The notes: generated by a model from the sequence alone, not told the origin. A stretch of DNA of 64,000 nt from Nakamurella multipartita DSM 44233 (GCF_000024365.1 NC_013235.1:1922001-1986000), one strand, 5' to 3'; numbered from the stretch's first letter, positions 25,622 to 36,412 are shown. Program-made: numbers and translations.

Positions 25622-27778
25622 TCACGCCGACACGGCGCGGGCGCGGAGGATATGGGTGTACTCGGGGAACATCGCGGGGATCTGCACGCCGACTTCGCGC
25701 AGGGTTCGACCCGACAGGACGACGCCTTCGTCCCACCAACCGGGATACTGGTTGGTGCCGGGGTAGTGGTCGGACGGTGGAAGGGGCTGCACCCGATAGC
25801 GTTTGACCGGATCCAGGCCGGGAAGACTGACCCGGCCCGGCGGGAAGGTGACCGATCGACCGACGGTGGTGATGCCAAAGACGGCGTCGGACTGGTCCAC
25901 CGCGACCACACCGTTGATCCATACGGCCGGATCGGGATGGTCGCCGACGACAACGTCCCCGGAATGGAGCAGAGGGCGCAACTGCTTGTGCAACTCGACC
26001 CAGCGACGCACTTGGTCCAGCTTGCCGGGACTGGTCGAGGTCAGGTCCCACTCGATGCCCATGTGCCCCCAGATGGCGGCCGCCGCCCGGAATCCGAGGT
26101 GGTGCCGACGCCGGGTCGAGTGGGCCTCCGCGTCACCCAAGTGCGTGCCCACCAGCTCCGGCGGGAGGAGGAGCTGGGTGTACCGCTGGATCTGTTGGCG
26201 CTCAAGGGCATCGATGCAGTCGCTGGGCCAGACCCGGTCGGTCCGGTTGAGGATCTCCAGGTCGATCCGGCCGCCGCCGCCCGCGCACGACTCGATCTCC
26301 AGACCGGGATGAGCCGCTCGGAGTTCGTCCATCAACCGATAGACCGCCAAGGTATGGCGATGCACGCCCGGAACGCCGGTGGGCCAATGACCCGCCTCGA
26401 CCACCATCCGGTTGTGGTCCCACTTCAGGTAGCCGATGTTGTACTCGTTCAACAGTGCGTGCAGGCACCCCGCGATATGTGCGTAGGCCTCCGGGTGACC
26501 CAGATCAAGCACATGCTGTTGCCGAGTGGCGATGCCCTCCCGTCCACCGGCGCGGAAGATCCACTCCGGATGTTCACGAGCGAGCTCGGAATCAAGGTTG
26601 ATCATCTCCGGCTCGACCCACAGGCCGAACTGCATGCCTAGCTCTTCGACACGATGAATCAGCGGTTTGAGGCCGTTGGGCCAGACGGTGGGGTCGACCT
26701 GCCAGTCGCCCAGACCGGCCGAGTCATGCCGACGGCCGAGGAACCAGCCATCGTCGAGCACGAATCGCTCCACCCCGACGTGGGCAGCGCGCTCGGCCAA
26801 TTCCAGCAGCCGCGGCAGATCGTGGTCGAAGTAGGCCGCTTCCCAGGTGTTGACCAGCACGGGCCGCTCGGTCCGCGGATGCCTGGGCCGCGAGCGCAGG
26901 AACCGATGGAACCGCCGACTGACCTCGTTCAGACCGCTGCCGAAGACACCGTAGAGCCAGGGTGATTCGTAACCTTCGCCACGTTCAAGCCGTACCTCGC
27001 CCGGCAGGATCAGCTCTCCGCCGCCAATCATCTTCAGCCCGTTGTACATCCGCTCGGCATAGCTGACCTGGTTGCCGGACCAGCCGACGTGCAATCCCCA
27101 GAGCTGACCGGACTCCCAACCGAAGCCGGTCGTCCCCGCGGCCAGCAGGAACGGAGAGTCCAATCCGGGCCGTCCCTGCCGGGACTCGCGAGCGTGGGTA
27201 CCGACCTGGAAGGGTGAGCGCTGCGGCGACCGCTCCCGGGTATGCCGACCGGTGAAGTCGAACAGCTCATCGGCCCGGGTCGGCACCGGCAGTGCCAGCA
27301 CCAGGCCGTCCAGCTGATAGGTCGATGACCCCTGATTGATCAACGCGGCCCGCAGCCGCACCAGTCCGGAGTGGGTCAACTCGACGTCCAGGGCCAGGTC
27401 CAGCTCGGCCGTCGGGTCGGCGGCGTGATAGCGAAAACCGGTCGCCACCGTCTCGCTCCGTTCGACAATCTCGGTCACAAGAAGTCGGAACAGCGGTGAG
27501 AATGCCTGTCCATTCGAGCTTCCGGCGATTCCCGGGCGGCCGACCCACCCTTCGGCGGGGGTGGGAAGCACACTCACCCGTTCGGGGACGTCGATGCGGC
27601 TATCGCCGAACGGAGCCTGAGTTGCTCGCCGGAGCTCGACCAGATCTGCCGACGACAGTTCACTCAAAGCGGGTCCCCAGTACAGGACCGTCGGGAGACC
27701 GCCTCCCGCTGTATCCAGGACGACGCTGACACCGCCGGCACAGAGGTGCGCCAGATCGTCATGGACCAGCTCGGGCAT
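25622..27778 (-). CDS. GH36 alpha-galactosidase (first gene of the locus)
   Basis: This 718-residue paralogue of the enzyme at 18433-20676 has the same three-domain plan. Key sites are FVLDDGWFLGRRHD, GLWVEPEMINLDSEL, the nucleophile Asp in YLKWDHNRM, ESCAGGGGRIDLE, and the acid/base Asp in WPSDCIDALERQ. It is cytoplasmic, as no signal peptide is present. The ATG at 27778 is preferred because GGAGA lies just ahead of it; an in-frame ATG at 27802 would add eight residues. As first gene before the permeases it probably attacks the sugar as it enters. Two divergent GH36 copies may differ in chain-length preference. Confidence 0.94.
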   Translation of the reverse strand: MPELVHDDLAHLCAGGVSVVLDTAGGGLPTVLYWGPALSELSSADLVELRRATQAPFGDSRIDVPERVSVLPTPAEGWVGRPGIAGSSNGQAFSPLFRLLVTEIVERSETVATGFRYHAADPTAELDLALDVELTHSGLVRLRAALINQGSSTYQLDGLVLALPVPTRADELFDFTGRHTRERSPQRSPFQVGTHARESRQGRPGLDSPFLLAAGTTGFGWESGQLWGLHVGWSGNQVSYAERMYNGLKMIGGGELILPGEVRLERGEGYESPWLYGVFGSGLNEVSRRFHRFLRSRPRHPRTERPVLVNTWEAAYFDHDLPRLLELAERAAHVGVERFVLDDGWFLGRRHDSAGLGDWQVDPTVWPNGLKPLIHRVEELGMQFGLWVEPEMINLDSELAREHPEWIFRAGGREGIATRQQHVLDLGHPEAYAHIAGCLHALLNEYNIGYLKWDHNRMVVEAGHWPTGVPGVHRHTLAVYRLMDELRAAHPGLEIESCAGGGGRIDLEILNRTDRVWPSDCIDALERQQIQRYTQLLLPPELVGTHLGDAEAHSTRRRHHLGFRAAAAIWGHMGIEWDLTSTSPGKLDQVRRWVELHKQLRPLLHSGDVVVGDHPDPAVWINGVVAVDQSDAVFGITTVGRSVTFPPGRVSLPGLDPVKRYRVQPLPPSDHYPGTNQYPGWWDEGVVLSGRTLREVGVQIPAMFPEYTHILRARAVSA

Positions 27779-27813
27779 CGTCTCTCCAGTGAGTGTGCTC
27801 ATACTTTCAGCGA

Positions 27814-27842
27814 GTTACTAACGAGATACAACCATAGAGCAA
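27814..27842 (-). promoter_or_regulatory. Candidate promoter and ROK operator before the galactoside locus
   Basis: On the minus strand GTTAGTAAC (27822-27814) is a palindrome with a central G. A -35-like TTGCTC (27842-27837) precedes a weak -10-like TAGTAA (27820-27815) by 16 bp, so the palindrome would overlap the -10. The stretch is clearly more AT-rich than its surroundings. That the ROK protein binds here is inference from AT-rich operators known for that family. Confidence 0.4.
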
Positions 27843-28692
27843 GCTAGTCGTCAAGAGGTCTCAGTTCGCCTCAATACGCAGAATTGGGCCTGGGCCTGGA
27901 CTCCGCCGGTCGCATGACTGGCCGCCGGGCGGTCATGCTGGCTACCCGCCTCCGTGGAGACATGTTCAGGAGTCACGAGAAGTATTGTGGGAAACCATGT
28001 TTGGCGACGGTTCGGGAGATCCTGCAGAGGCCGACGGGCAACCCGCGTGGCCGGGTCTCGCGCTCTTGGCGTGCCCGGGCCTGACCTGAGGCCCCAATCG
28101 GCTGGCCGCGACGACCGGCGGAGGTAGGGCATTGGTTAGTGCATGCAACTCACGAAGAGGGGAGTCACAGCCGGTGATGCTCACCACAGGATGGCGGACG
28201 TGCTCGGTCATCATCCTGTTGGTAGTGACGCCGGTCACTCTCTACCGCGGATCGGCTTGCATAACGAAATAAACTGAACCATCCGTGTCGCCAACGGCAG
28301 GAAGCTGGGGATGGAGGCGGCCCGGACAACCCCTCGCCGGGCGGGAGTCGTCGTCAGGGGGTCATCGAGCCGACATCCGATCCCGAAGGTCTCGAGACGG
28401 CCCGGCCCGGCAGGCGGCCTGAGCGGCTGGATCCGGTGATCCGACGGGGGCCGGCCGACAACGGTACGGGCGTCGAGCATGAGGCCGTCACCGAGATCTT
28501 GCTCTGGCCCGCAGGGCAACTCAACTGACCGCCCGGTCCACCATCGCGTGACGGACGGGATCGGTGCGCCGGGCCTGGGACGTGCCGTGAGGCTGCGTGG
28601 CCTCGACCGGTACCAATCAACCGTGCGATGAATCCACAGGACGAGGAGCCGGACACCGGCCAAGACCCGGTGAGGGTCTTGATCTGCGGAAG
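27843..28692. other. 850-bp stretch without a supportable gene
   Basis: Several short open frames exist on both strands, but none has a convincing binding site, recognisable fold or codon pattern like the neighbours. The stretch separates the galactoside locus from tRNA-Lys. It may contain decayed sequence. I see no repeat or RNA structure that I would defend. Confidence 0.5.
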
Positions 28693-28765
<73 letters not shown>

Positions 28766-29013
28766 GTGACCCCGGATGTGCTCCAGGACCGGCGATGACT
28801 CTACATGCTCACCCCCGCGGAACACGAAACGCCTGGTCAGCGGCCATGCCCGGGGGGTCAGGGGGGCGGACCGGCCCGGCTGGTGCGGCCGCCCGGACGG
28901 CGCGGCGACCGCTGCGGCCGATTGCGCAGCTCGGGGCGGCTTGCCCGGGCCGGGTAACCTGGGCGGACATGCTGCGGACCAGCGACGATGCTGCCCGCCA
29001 TCCGGAGGAACCT

Positions 29014-30396
29014 ATGGCTTCAGCGAGCGGCCGCTCGGCGGGCTCCCGGGAGGGCGTCACCCGGCCGGCCCCCGCCTCGTTCCTCGCGCTGCCCAAGGGG
29101 TCGAACGCGGTCAGTGAGCGCAACCGGCTCGAACGGGCCTACGACGCCTTCCTGAGCACCGGTGAGGTCGGCTCCGTCCGCCCGGTGGTGGCCGATTCCT
29201 GGCGCCTGTCCCGGGCCAGCGGGGTCAGCCCGGACGGGGTGCTGCCCGAGGTCGACCTGCTGGACCGGGAACTGGAGGCCTACCGATCGGCGCACCCGCT
29301 GGCGTCGGTGATGCCGTTGCTGCGGCGGCTCCTGATCGACGAGGCCGAGGAGGCCGGCGCGATCGTCGTCGTCGCCGACGCCGACGCCCGGCTGCTGTGG
29401 GTGGAGGGCGATGCCCAGCTGCGTCGTCACGCCGAAGCCATGAACTGGGTGGCCGGAGCTCGCTGGGACGAGCGGGTGGCCGGCACGAATGCGCCGGCGG
29501 CGGCCATGCGACTCGATCATGCCCTGCAGGTCTTCGCCCGCGAGCACTTCGCCAGCAACGTGGCCGGCTGGTCGTGCACGGCCGCTCCCATCCACGACCC
29601 GCTCACCGGTGAGGTGCTGGGTGCGCTGGACATCACCGGACGGGACGAGGTCGCCGCTCCGGCCGTCCTCGGTCTGGTCCGGGCGGCGGCCGCGGCGGCC
29701 GAGACCGAACTGCGGATGTTGGCCCTGACCCGGCCGCCCGCCAAGTCGTCCCGACGCTCCACCGCCCGGCCGACACTGCTGACGGCGGCCGGAACGCAAC
29801 GGCTGTCGGTGCTGGGTCGGGACCGGGCCTTGCTCGGCGCGGAGAACGACCCCGCCGGCGGAACGGAGCTGTCCATGCGGCACTCCGAGTTGCTCTTCCT
29901 GCTCGCCCGGCACCGGGCCGGGTACAGCGCCGACCAGCTGGCCATCGCCCTGCACGAGCGCGATGTCGCCGCCGTGACCGTGCGGGCCGAGCTGAGCCGG
30001 CTGCGTTCGTTGGTGCCCGGGCTCGGGCTCTCCGGCCGCCCGTACCGGCTGACCTCGGCGCTGACGACCGACGTCGACACGGTGCGCGCCTGCCTGTTGC
30101 GCGGCGATGTCGCCGCCGCGGTCGAGGCCTACCCCGGTCCGGTGCTGCCGTCCTCGGAATCACCCGAGGTGCAGGCCGCCCGGGACGAGGTGCACCGCGA
30201 GATCCGTTCGGCGGTCCTGGGTTCGGCCCATGCGCCGGCGGTGCTGCGATTCGCCAACCGGCCGTGCAGCCGCGATGACGTGCTGATCTGGCGGCACGCC
30301 GTCCGGCTCGCGCCGCCCTCGACCAAGCCGGTGCTGGTCGAGCACCTGTTGCGCATCGAGCGGGAACTGGGCGCGGCCCCGGTCCGCTCCCGCTGA
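29014..30396 (+). CDS. GAF-domain transcriptional regulator (AcoR-like, aldehyde dehydrogenase locus)
   Basis: The protein has 460 residues. An N-terminal segment (RPVVADSWRLSRASGVSPDG near residue 53) followed by a GAF-type sensor (DADARLLWVEGD, WDERVAGTNAPAAAM) is the architecture of AcoR-like activators. The sigma-54 ATPase module is absent. Instead the C-terminal half carries a winged-helix-like region (SADQLAIALHERDVAAVTVRAELSRLRSLV). The start at 29014 has GGAGGA at good spacing. Proteins of this kind commonly sit beside aldehyde dehydrogenase genes in actinobacteria, and one lies 1.8 kb downstream. The signal may be an aldehyde or alcohol. Confidence 0.82.
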   Translation: MASASGRSAGSREGVTRPAPASFLALPKGSNAVSERNRLERAYDAFLSTGEVGSVRPVVADSWRLSRASGVSPDGVLPEVDLLDRELEAYRSAHPLASVMPLLRRLLIDEAEEAGAIVVVADADARLLWVEGDAQLRRHAEAMNWVAGARWDERVAGTNAPAAAMRLDHALQVFAREHFASNVAGWSCTAAPIHDPLTGEVLGALDITGRDEVAAPAVLGLVRAAAAAAETELRMLALTRPPAKSSRRSTARPTLLTAAGTQRLSVLGRDRALLGAENDPAGGTELSMRHSELLFLLARHRAGYSADQLAIALHERDVAAVTVRAELSRLRSLVPGLGLSGRPYRLTSALTTDVDTVRACLLRGDVAAAVEAYPGPVLPSSESPEVQAARDEVHREIRSAVLGSAHAPAVLRFANRPCSRDDVLIWRHAVRLAPPSTKPVLVEHLLRIERELGAAPVRSR

Positions 30397-30600
30397 CCGA
30401 CCCCGTCGCCCGGCCCGGCCTCTTCGGGCGGCCCGCAGGCCGGATTTCGCTCGTTCCGGGCGGAGTTCACGCCGTCGGGTTCATCCGTCACTGATCGGCA
30501 CCGCAGTGGGCGGACCGGCCGACCCTGATGACGTCGGGTTCCCGGCCTTGCGGGCCACCGCGGAGTTCCGCTCGCGCCGTTCGGGGCGAGTCGCCCGATT

Positions 30601-30627
30601 ACTATCCGCAACAATAGGACGGATAGT
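30601..30627. repeat. Inverted repeat ACTATCCG-N11-CGGATAGT, possible operator of the GH26 gene
   Basis: Perfect 8-bp arms at 30601-30608 and 30620-30627 lie in an AT-richer patch 110 bp before the GH26 start. The rest of the 341-bp gap (30397-30737) shows only GC-rich sequence with a GGAGGA binding site at its end. The spacing suits a dimeric regulator. Confidence 0.45.
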
Positions 30628-30737
30628 GGTCGCTCTCCGTCACTGATGGACCAATGCCAGCGCTACCCGCGGGGTAAACCTCATGGTGACGCCGCGGGGA
30701 TCGGCGCCATCCATCCGCCGGGCGGGAGGACAGCGCG

Positions 30738-32027
30738 ATGCGCAAGATCTGGATGGTTCTGGGCGCCACGGTGGTCAGCGTCCTGCTCATCGGTTCGGTG
30801 GCCAGCGCATCGGCCCGCAAAGACCCCTGCGACGACTCGGCCGACGACCGAAGCTATCTGGCCTGCCGGCTGGACCGCATCGACGCGTCGCTGCCCAGCG
30901 GATCGACGGTGACGGTCACCCGGACCTCGGTGCGCACGGTGACGGTGACCGCGACCCGTCCGGCCTCCACCGCGGGTAGCGCCACCCCGACCAGCCGCAC
31001 CTCCACCCCGTCGACCACCAACTCACCCACCACCGCATCGCCCACTGGGTCACCGACTCCGCGCTCCACGACCACCGGCGCCGGTTCGGTCGGCACCTGG
31101 TGGTCGGGGCAGTCCGACGCGAGCACGACCAAGGACGGCAGCTTCGCCGCCTGGCGCGGCCGGGACGTGGAGATCGTCGGGCTGTGGGCGGCGACGGACA
31201 GCGCGCAGGATGCGATCGACACGCCGCGCTGGAACGTGGCCAGCCCCAGCCAATATCCGCAGTTCGCGGCCTACGTCAACGCCACGCGGCTGGACTACGC
31301 CTTCGGTGCGTTGCTCGACGGGGAGAGTTGGGCCAAGGCGGCGGCCGGGGCCTACGACTCGCGGTGGATCGACCAGCTCGATGTGCTGCGGTCGTCCTGG
31401 GGCAATCGGCCGGCCGGCGCTGTGTACCTACGGTTCGCGCACGAGTTCAACGGCTCGTGGTACCCCTGGCGGGTCACCCCGGCCGACACCGCGAACTTCA
31501 AAGCGGCCTGGGTCCGCTGGGCCGGTCTGGCCCGGCAGCATTTCCCGGGCGCGCGAATCGTCTGGTGCCCCAACGCCGGGTCCAGTTACGAGTACGACGT
31601 ACGCACGCTCTACCCGGGCGACCCGGTCGTCGACGTGATCGGCGTGGACCAGTACAACTTCTGGCCGTGGGCCAACACCGCGCAAGAGCTGCAGGCGAAA
31701 TGGGAAGCGACCGACCGGGGTGGGCCCAGGGGGCCGGAGACCTTCCGCCGGTTCGCCGCCGAACACGGCAAGCCGATGGCCCTGCCGGAATGGGGCAACG
31801 ACAGCAGGGCCGGCGACGCCTCCGGCGGGGGTGACTCACCCGCGTTCATCGCCTTCGTGCACGACTGGTTGCTGGCCAACGGGTCTCGCACCCCCGCCGC
31901 CGGCAAGGTCGAGTACGAGATCTACTTCAACGTCCCGGGCTACGGGGACTCGCTGTTCAGCCTGTACCCCGAGGACCGGGAACCGGGGAACACGCAGGCC
32001 GCCGCGACCTACCGCCAACTCTGGTAA
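30738..32027 (+). CDS. Secreted GH26-type glycoside hydrolase (beta-mannanase family)
   Basis: The protein has 429 residues. An N-terminal signal peptide ([20 protein letters not shown]) is followed by a Thr/Ser/Pro linker to about residue 110. The catalytic domain has the probable acid/base Glu in [15 protein letters not shown] near 240 and the nucleophile Glu in MALPEWGND near 353. These match GH26, which cleaves beta-1,4-mannans or mixed-linked glucans outside the cell. GGAGG precedes the ATG. A 36-bp perfect palindrome just after the stop could terminate transcription. Exact substrate is unknown. Confidence 0.82.
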   Translation: MRKIWMVLGATVVSVLLIGSVASASARKDPCDDSADDRSYLACRLDRIDASLPSGSTVTVTRTSVRTVTVTATRPASTAGSATPTSRTSTPSTTNSPTTASPTGSPTPRSTTTGAGSVGTWWSGQSDASTTKDGSFAAWRGRDVEIVGLWAATDSAQDAIDTPRWNVASPSQYPQFAAYVNATRLDYAFGALLDGESWAKAAAGAYDSRWIDQLDVLRSSWGNRPAGAVYLRFAHEFNGSWYPWRVTPADTANFKAAWVRWAGLARQHFPGARIVWCPNAGSSYEYDVRTLYPGDPVVDVIGVDQYNFWPWANTAQELQAKWEATDRGGPRGPETFRRFAAEHGKPMALPEWGNDSRAGDASGGGDSPAFIAFVHDWLLANGSRTPAAGKVEYEIYFNVPGYGDSLFSLYPEDREPGNTQAAATYRQLW

Positions 32028-32050
32028 TTCGCGGTCGTCCACGGCCCCCC

Positions 32051-32086
32051 GCGGGTGAGCGCGATCACGTGATCGCGCTCACCCGC
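32051..32086. repeat. Perfect 36-bp palindrome between GH26 and aldehyde dehydrogenase genes
   Basis: Each 18-base arm (GCGGGTGAGCGCGATCAC) is the exact complement of the other, with no loop. It starts 23 bp after the GH26 stop codon. Immediately after it comes the direct repeat GCGCAACG-TTG-GCGCAACG (about 32087-32105). No T-run follows. It could be a bidirectional terminator, or together with the repeat an operator for the aldehyde dehydrogenase promoter. Sequence alone does not decide. Confidence 0.6.
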
Positions 32087-32173
32087 GCGCAACGTTGGCG
32101 CAACGATGCCGTTTCTACGGTTCCTCCATCGCACGGCCCAGGTGGGCCGTGGGGAAGCGACAAGGAGGTCGAT

Positions 32174-33696
<1,523 letters not shown>

Positions 33697-33697
<1 letters not shown>

Positions 33698-34143
33698 TGC
33701 CGCAGCGCATGTCGGCGGACTCGGGTCAACCGGCGGCCGGTGCCACGGCGCCGGAGCCGGTGGCCCGGGTCGCGCTGACGCCCAAGGCGGTGGCCCTGCT
33801 GTCCGAGCTCACCCAGCTGCACGGACCGCTGATGTTCCACCAGTCCGGCGGGTGCTGCGACGGGTCGGCGCCGATGTGCTACCCGCTGGGCGAGTTCCGG
33901 GTCGGTGGCGCCGACGTCCGTCTGGCCGAGCTGGATGCCGGCCTGGCGCAGGCCATCCCGTTCTGGATGTCGCAGTCCCAGTTCGAGTACTGGAGCCACA
34001 CCCACCTGACCGTGGACGTGGTGCCCGGTCGGGGGAGTGGCTTCAGCGTGGAATCGCCGACGGGACAACGATTCCTGATTCGATCCCGGTTGTTCACCGA
34101 CGAGGAGTCCGCGCGGCTCCCGGCGGTGGTCAGCGGCGGCTAG
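33697..34143 (+). CDS. DUF779 family protein coupled to aldehyde dehydrogenase
   Basis: The protein has 148 residues with the signature FHQSGGCCDGSAPMCYP near 46-62, whose cysteines could bind metal, and YWSHTHLTVDVVPGRGSGF near 99. DUF779 proteins regularly accompany this type of aldehyde dehydrogenase, but their biochemical role is not known to me. The start codon shares its A with the TGA of the dehydrogenase, so translation is coupled. Confidence 0.92.
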
Positions 34144-34263
34144 GTCAGCGAGGCCGCCGCCACGCAGTCTTCCGGTCGCCGTGCCGGGCAGCCACGGCAC
34201 GGCGACCGGAGTCCAGCGACGGACCCTGGTGCACCCGGGGCAGCACCTGCTACCGTCGCGGGC

Positions 34264-34311
34264 ATGACCTCCGAGTTCTCCTCGCACCAGTCCTGGTGGC
34301 GGAACGCCTGA
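34264..34311 (+). CDS. trpS leader peptide with tandem Trp codons
   Basis: A 15-residue frame reads MTSEFSSHQSWWRNA and stops at 34309-34311. Two adjacent TGG codons at 34294-34299 lie directly before a stable hairpin whose loop contains the stop codon. The frame is 130 bp before a tryptophanyl-tRNA synthetase gene. Stalling at the Trp codons when charged tRNA-Trp is scarce would alter downstream RNA folding. No Shine-Dalgarno is evident, so the leader may be translated leaderlessly. Confidence 0.8.
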   Translation: MTSEFSSHQSWWRNA

Positions 34312-34357
34312 CGGCGTTCCGTGATGTCCCCGACCTCCGGCCGCCGCAGCGCGGCCG
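34301..34357 (+). promoter_or_regulatory. Ribosome-mediated attenuator of trpS
   Basis: Hairpin one is GGAACGCC (34301-34308) with GGCGTTCC (34313-34320) and a TGAC loop that includes the leader stop. Hairpin two is CGGCCGC (34338-34344) with GCGGCCG (34351-34357) and a 6-base loop. A ribosome stalled on the Trp codons would cover the 5' arm of hairpin one. Which hairpin terminates, and the alternative pairing, are not resolved here; no long T-run is visible. Confidence 0.65.
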
Positions 34358-34441
34358 TCGTGGACCTGCTCCACATCGCATCCCCTCTTTCGGTGAATGC
34401 GGGCGACCGTCGCGGTGGCCCTGCCCCGAAGGAGCCCCGGC

Positions 34442-35497
34442 ATGACTGCCGTCCTCACCCCCACCGACGTCCACCGCGCACCCGAACCGCTTGAGCAACG
34501 AATCCGCCGTCACCCGCACACGTTTCGCGTGCTCTCGGGCGATCGACCCACCGGTGCGCTGCATCTGGGCCACTATCTGGGCACTTTGCGCAACCGGGTC
34601 CAGCTGCAGAACCTCGGCGTGCCCGTCGTCGTCGTCATCGCCGACTATCAGGTCATCACGGACCGCTCGGATCTCGGGCCGGTCCGCGACCGGGTGCGCA
34701 CCCTGGTCGCCGAATACCTGGCCGCCGGGCTCGATCCGGCCCGCAGCGTGATCTTTCCGCACTCCGCGGTCGCGGCCCTGAACCAGCTGATGCTGCCATT
34801 TCTGTCGCTGGTCACCGACGCCGAACTGCGCCGCAACCCCACCGTCAAGGCCGAGGCACTGGCATCCCGGCGGCCGTTGGGCGGGCTGCTGCTGACCTAC
34901 CCGGTGCATCAGGCGGCCGACATCCTGGGGGTGGGCGGCACGGTCGTGCCGGTGGGGCGTGACCAGCTCCCGCACCTGGAGCTGACCCGGGTCATCGCCC
35001 GGCGGTTCAACGAGCGCTACGGGCCGGTGTTCGCCCTGCCCGAGCCGTTGCTGAGCGGCACGCCGAACCTGCTGGGTACCGACGGCGCGAAGATGTCCAA
35101 GACCCGCGGCAACACGATCGCCCTGGGTGACACCGCGGACCGGACCGCAGCGATCGTCCGGGCCGCGCAGACCGACTCGACCCGCCGGATCACCTTCGAA
35201 CCGACCAGTCGACCCCAGGTTGCCAACCTGCTGGCGATCATCGGCGAGATCACCGGTCGCGACCCGGCAGCGGTCGCCGACGAGATCGGGGACGGGGGAG
35301 CGGCCGAGCTCAAACGGCAGGCCATCGAGACCATCAACGAGGAGCTGGCACCGCTGCGGCGCCGCCGCGCCGAGCTGCTCGCCGATCCGGTCCAGTTGGA
35401 CGGGGTGCTGCTCGACGGCATCGCGGCGGCGACCGCCGTGGCCGGGGACACCCTGGCTCGGGTGCGCAGTGCGATGGGGATGGACTACCTGCGATGA
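34442..35497 (+). CDS. trpS: Tryptophanyl-tRNA synthetase, attenuator-controlled copy
   Basis: The enzyme has 351 residues. A class I core with the HIGH-type motif GALHLGHYLG lies near 39-48 and the KMSKS-type GAKMSKTRGN near 218. It charges tRNA-Trp. The ATG at 34442 is preceded by AAGGAG; the longer frame starts inside the leader region. The Trp-Trp leader upstream resembles the control of the auxiliary, indolmycin-resistant TrpRS of Streptomyces coelicolor, so this may be a second, antibiotic-insensitive synthetase. Whether another trpS exists in the genome cannot be seen. Confidence 0.94.
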   Translation: MTAVLTPTDVHRAPEPLEQRIRRHPHTFRVLSGDRPTGALHLGHYLGTLRNRVQLQNLGVPVVVVIADYQVITDRSDLGPVRDRVRTLVAEYLAAGLDPARSVIFPHSAVAALNQLMLPFLSLVTDAELRRNPTVKAEALASRRPLGGLLLTYPVHQAADILGVGGTVVPVGRDQLPHLELTRVIARRFNERYGPVFALPEPLLSGTPNLLGTDGAKMSKTRGNTIALGDTADRTAAIVRAAQTDSTRRITFEPTSRPQVANLLAIIGEITGRDPAAVADEIGDGGAAELKRQAIETINEELAPLRRRRAELLADPVQLDGVLLDGIAAATAVAGDTLARVRSAMGMDYLR

Positions 35498-35522
35498 CGA
35501 CCATGACGGGCGGGAGGAAAAA

Positions 35523-35579
35523 GGGCGAGGTCCGTACCGGACCAGAGGAGATCCTCTGGTCGAGGTACGAACCTCGCCC
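35523..35579 (-). terminator. Intrinsic terminator downstream of tRNA-His
   Basis: A long nested hairpin has outer arms GGGCGAGGT (35523-35531) and ACCTCGCCC (35571-35579), with CGTACC/GGTACG continuing inward and a second stem of about ten pairs inside. On the minus strand it is followed by TTTTT (35522-35518). It starts 6 bp after the tRNA-His 3' end and may also stop trpS transcription arriving from the other side. Confidence 0.85.
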
Positions 35580-35585
35580 CATCAG

Positions 35586-35659
35586 GGTGAGCGACGGGAC
35601 TTGAACCCGCGACCACCGGCACCACAAGCCGGGGCTCTACCAACTGAGCTACGCTCACC
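35586..35659 (-). tRNA. tRNA-His (GTG)
   Basis: A 74-nt cloverleaf on the minus strand includes the extra G-1 (35659) opposite the discriminator C (35586), as is characteristic of tRNA-His. The anticodon stem is CCGGC/GCCGG with loop TTGTGGT (anticodon GTG). The T arm is GCGGG-TTCAAGT-CCCGT. CCA is not encoded. Confidence 0.96.
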
Positions 35660-35702
35660 ACGACCTGCGCACCGCACCAGCGGCACGCGGACCCGGAGGA
35701 GT

Positions 35703-36341
35703 CTACAGGCTCTCCGGGGGTGGCATGACCACAGTCCCGGCGTACCGCGCCGAGACCTCGGTGGCCGCGGTCAGCACCTGTTCGCCGGTCGGGCCGGGCG
35801 CGGGGACGAACGCCGTGCCCCGGTAGTAGGCCAGTTCCCGGATCGACTCGGTGATGTCGGTCAACGCCCGATGGGACATGACCTTGGCCGGCTGGCCGAA
35901 ATAGATCCGCGGATACCAGCGCCGGCACAGCTCCTTGATGCTGGACACATCGACCATCCGGTAGTGCAGGTAGTCGTCCAGCAGCGGCATGTCGCGGGCA
36001 ATGAAGCCGCGGTCGGTGGCGATCGAGTTGCCGGCCAACGGCGCCGACTTCGGCTCCGGGACGAACTCCCGGATGTAGTCCAGCACGAGCTGCTCGGCCT
36101 GCGCCATGGTCACCGTCGACTCCCGCACCCGGTCGGTGAGCCCCGACTTGGCGTGCATCTCGGTGACCACCTGGGGCATGGCGGCCAGGGCCGCGTCATC
36201 GGCGTGGATGACCACGTCGACGCCCTCGCCCAGGATGTTCAGGTCGCTGTCGGTCACCAGGGCGGCAATCTCGATGAGTTTGTCGGTGCCCAGATCCAGG
36301 CCCGTCATCTCGCAGTCCACCCACACCAGTCGATCATTCAC
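35703..36341 (-). CDS. orn: Oligoribonuclease
   Basis: The protein has 212 residues and degrades 2- to 5-nt RNA fragments and linear pGpG to mononucleotides. DEDDh motifs are visible: [10 protein letters not shown] at residues 7-16, [15 protein letters not shown] near 105 and the His-Asp in [14 protein letters not shown] near 155-168. The length is slightly above the usual 180-200. The start at 36341 gives the conserved [14 protein letters not shown]. It diverges from the DUF853-type ATPase gene about 70 bp away. Confidence 0.97.
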   Translation of the reverse strand: MNDRLVWVDCEMTGLDLGTDKLIEIAALVTDSDLNILGEGVDVVIHADDAALAAMPQVVTEMHAKSGLTDRVRESTVTMAQAEQLVLDYIREFVPEPKSAPLAGNSIATDRGFIARDMPLLDDYLHYRMVDVSSIKELCRRWYPRIYFGQPAKVMSHRALTDITESIRELAYYRGTAFVPAPGPTGEQVLTAATEVSARYAGTVVMPPPESL

Positions 36342-36412
36342 GGTTGCTGACAGTAGACCCGTGGTCCGACAGGACCGTTAGGCTCCGGGTCGACACCGGA
36401 TCGGGGGCGCCA

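Noticed and set aside
30640..30737. Possible cyclic-di-GMP riboswitch before the GH26 gene (GGTAAACC followed by GGTGACGC)
   Set aside because: The conserved AAAGCC segment and the second helix of that riboswitch are missing, so the resemblance is superficial.
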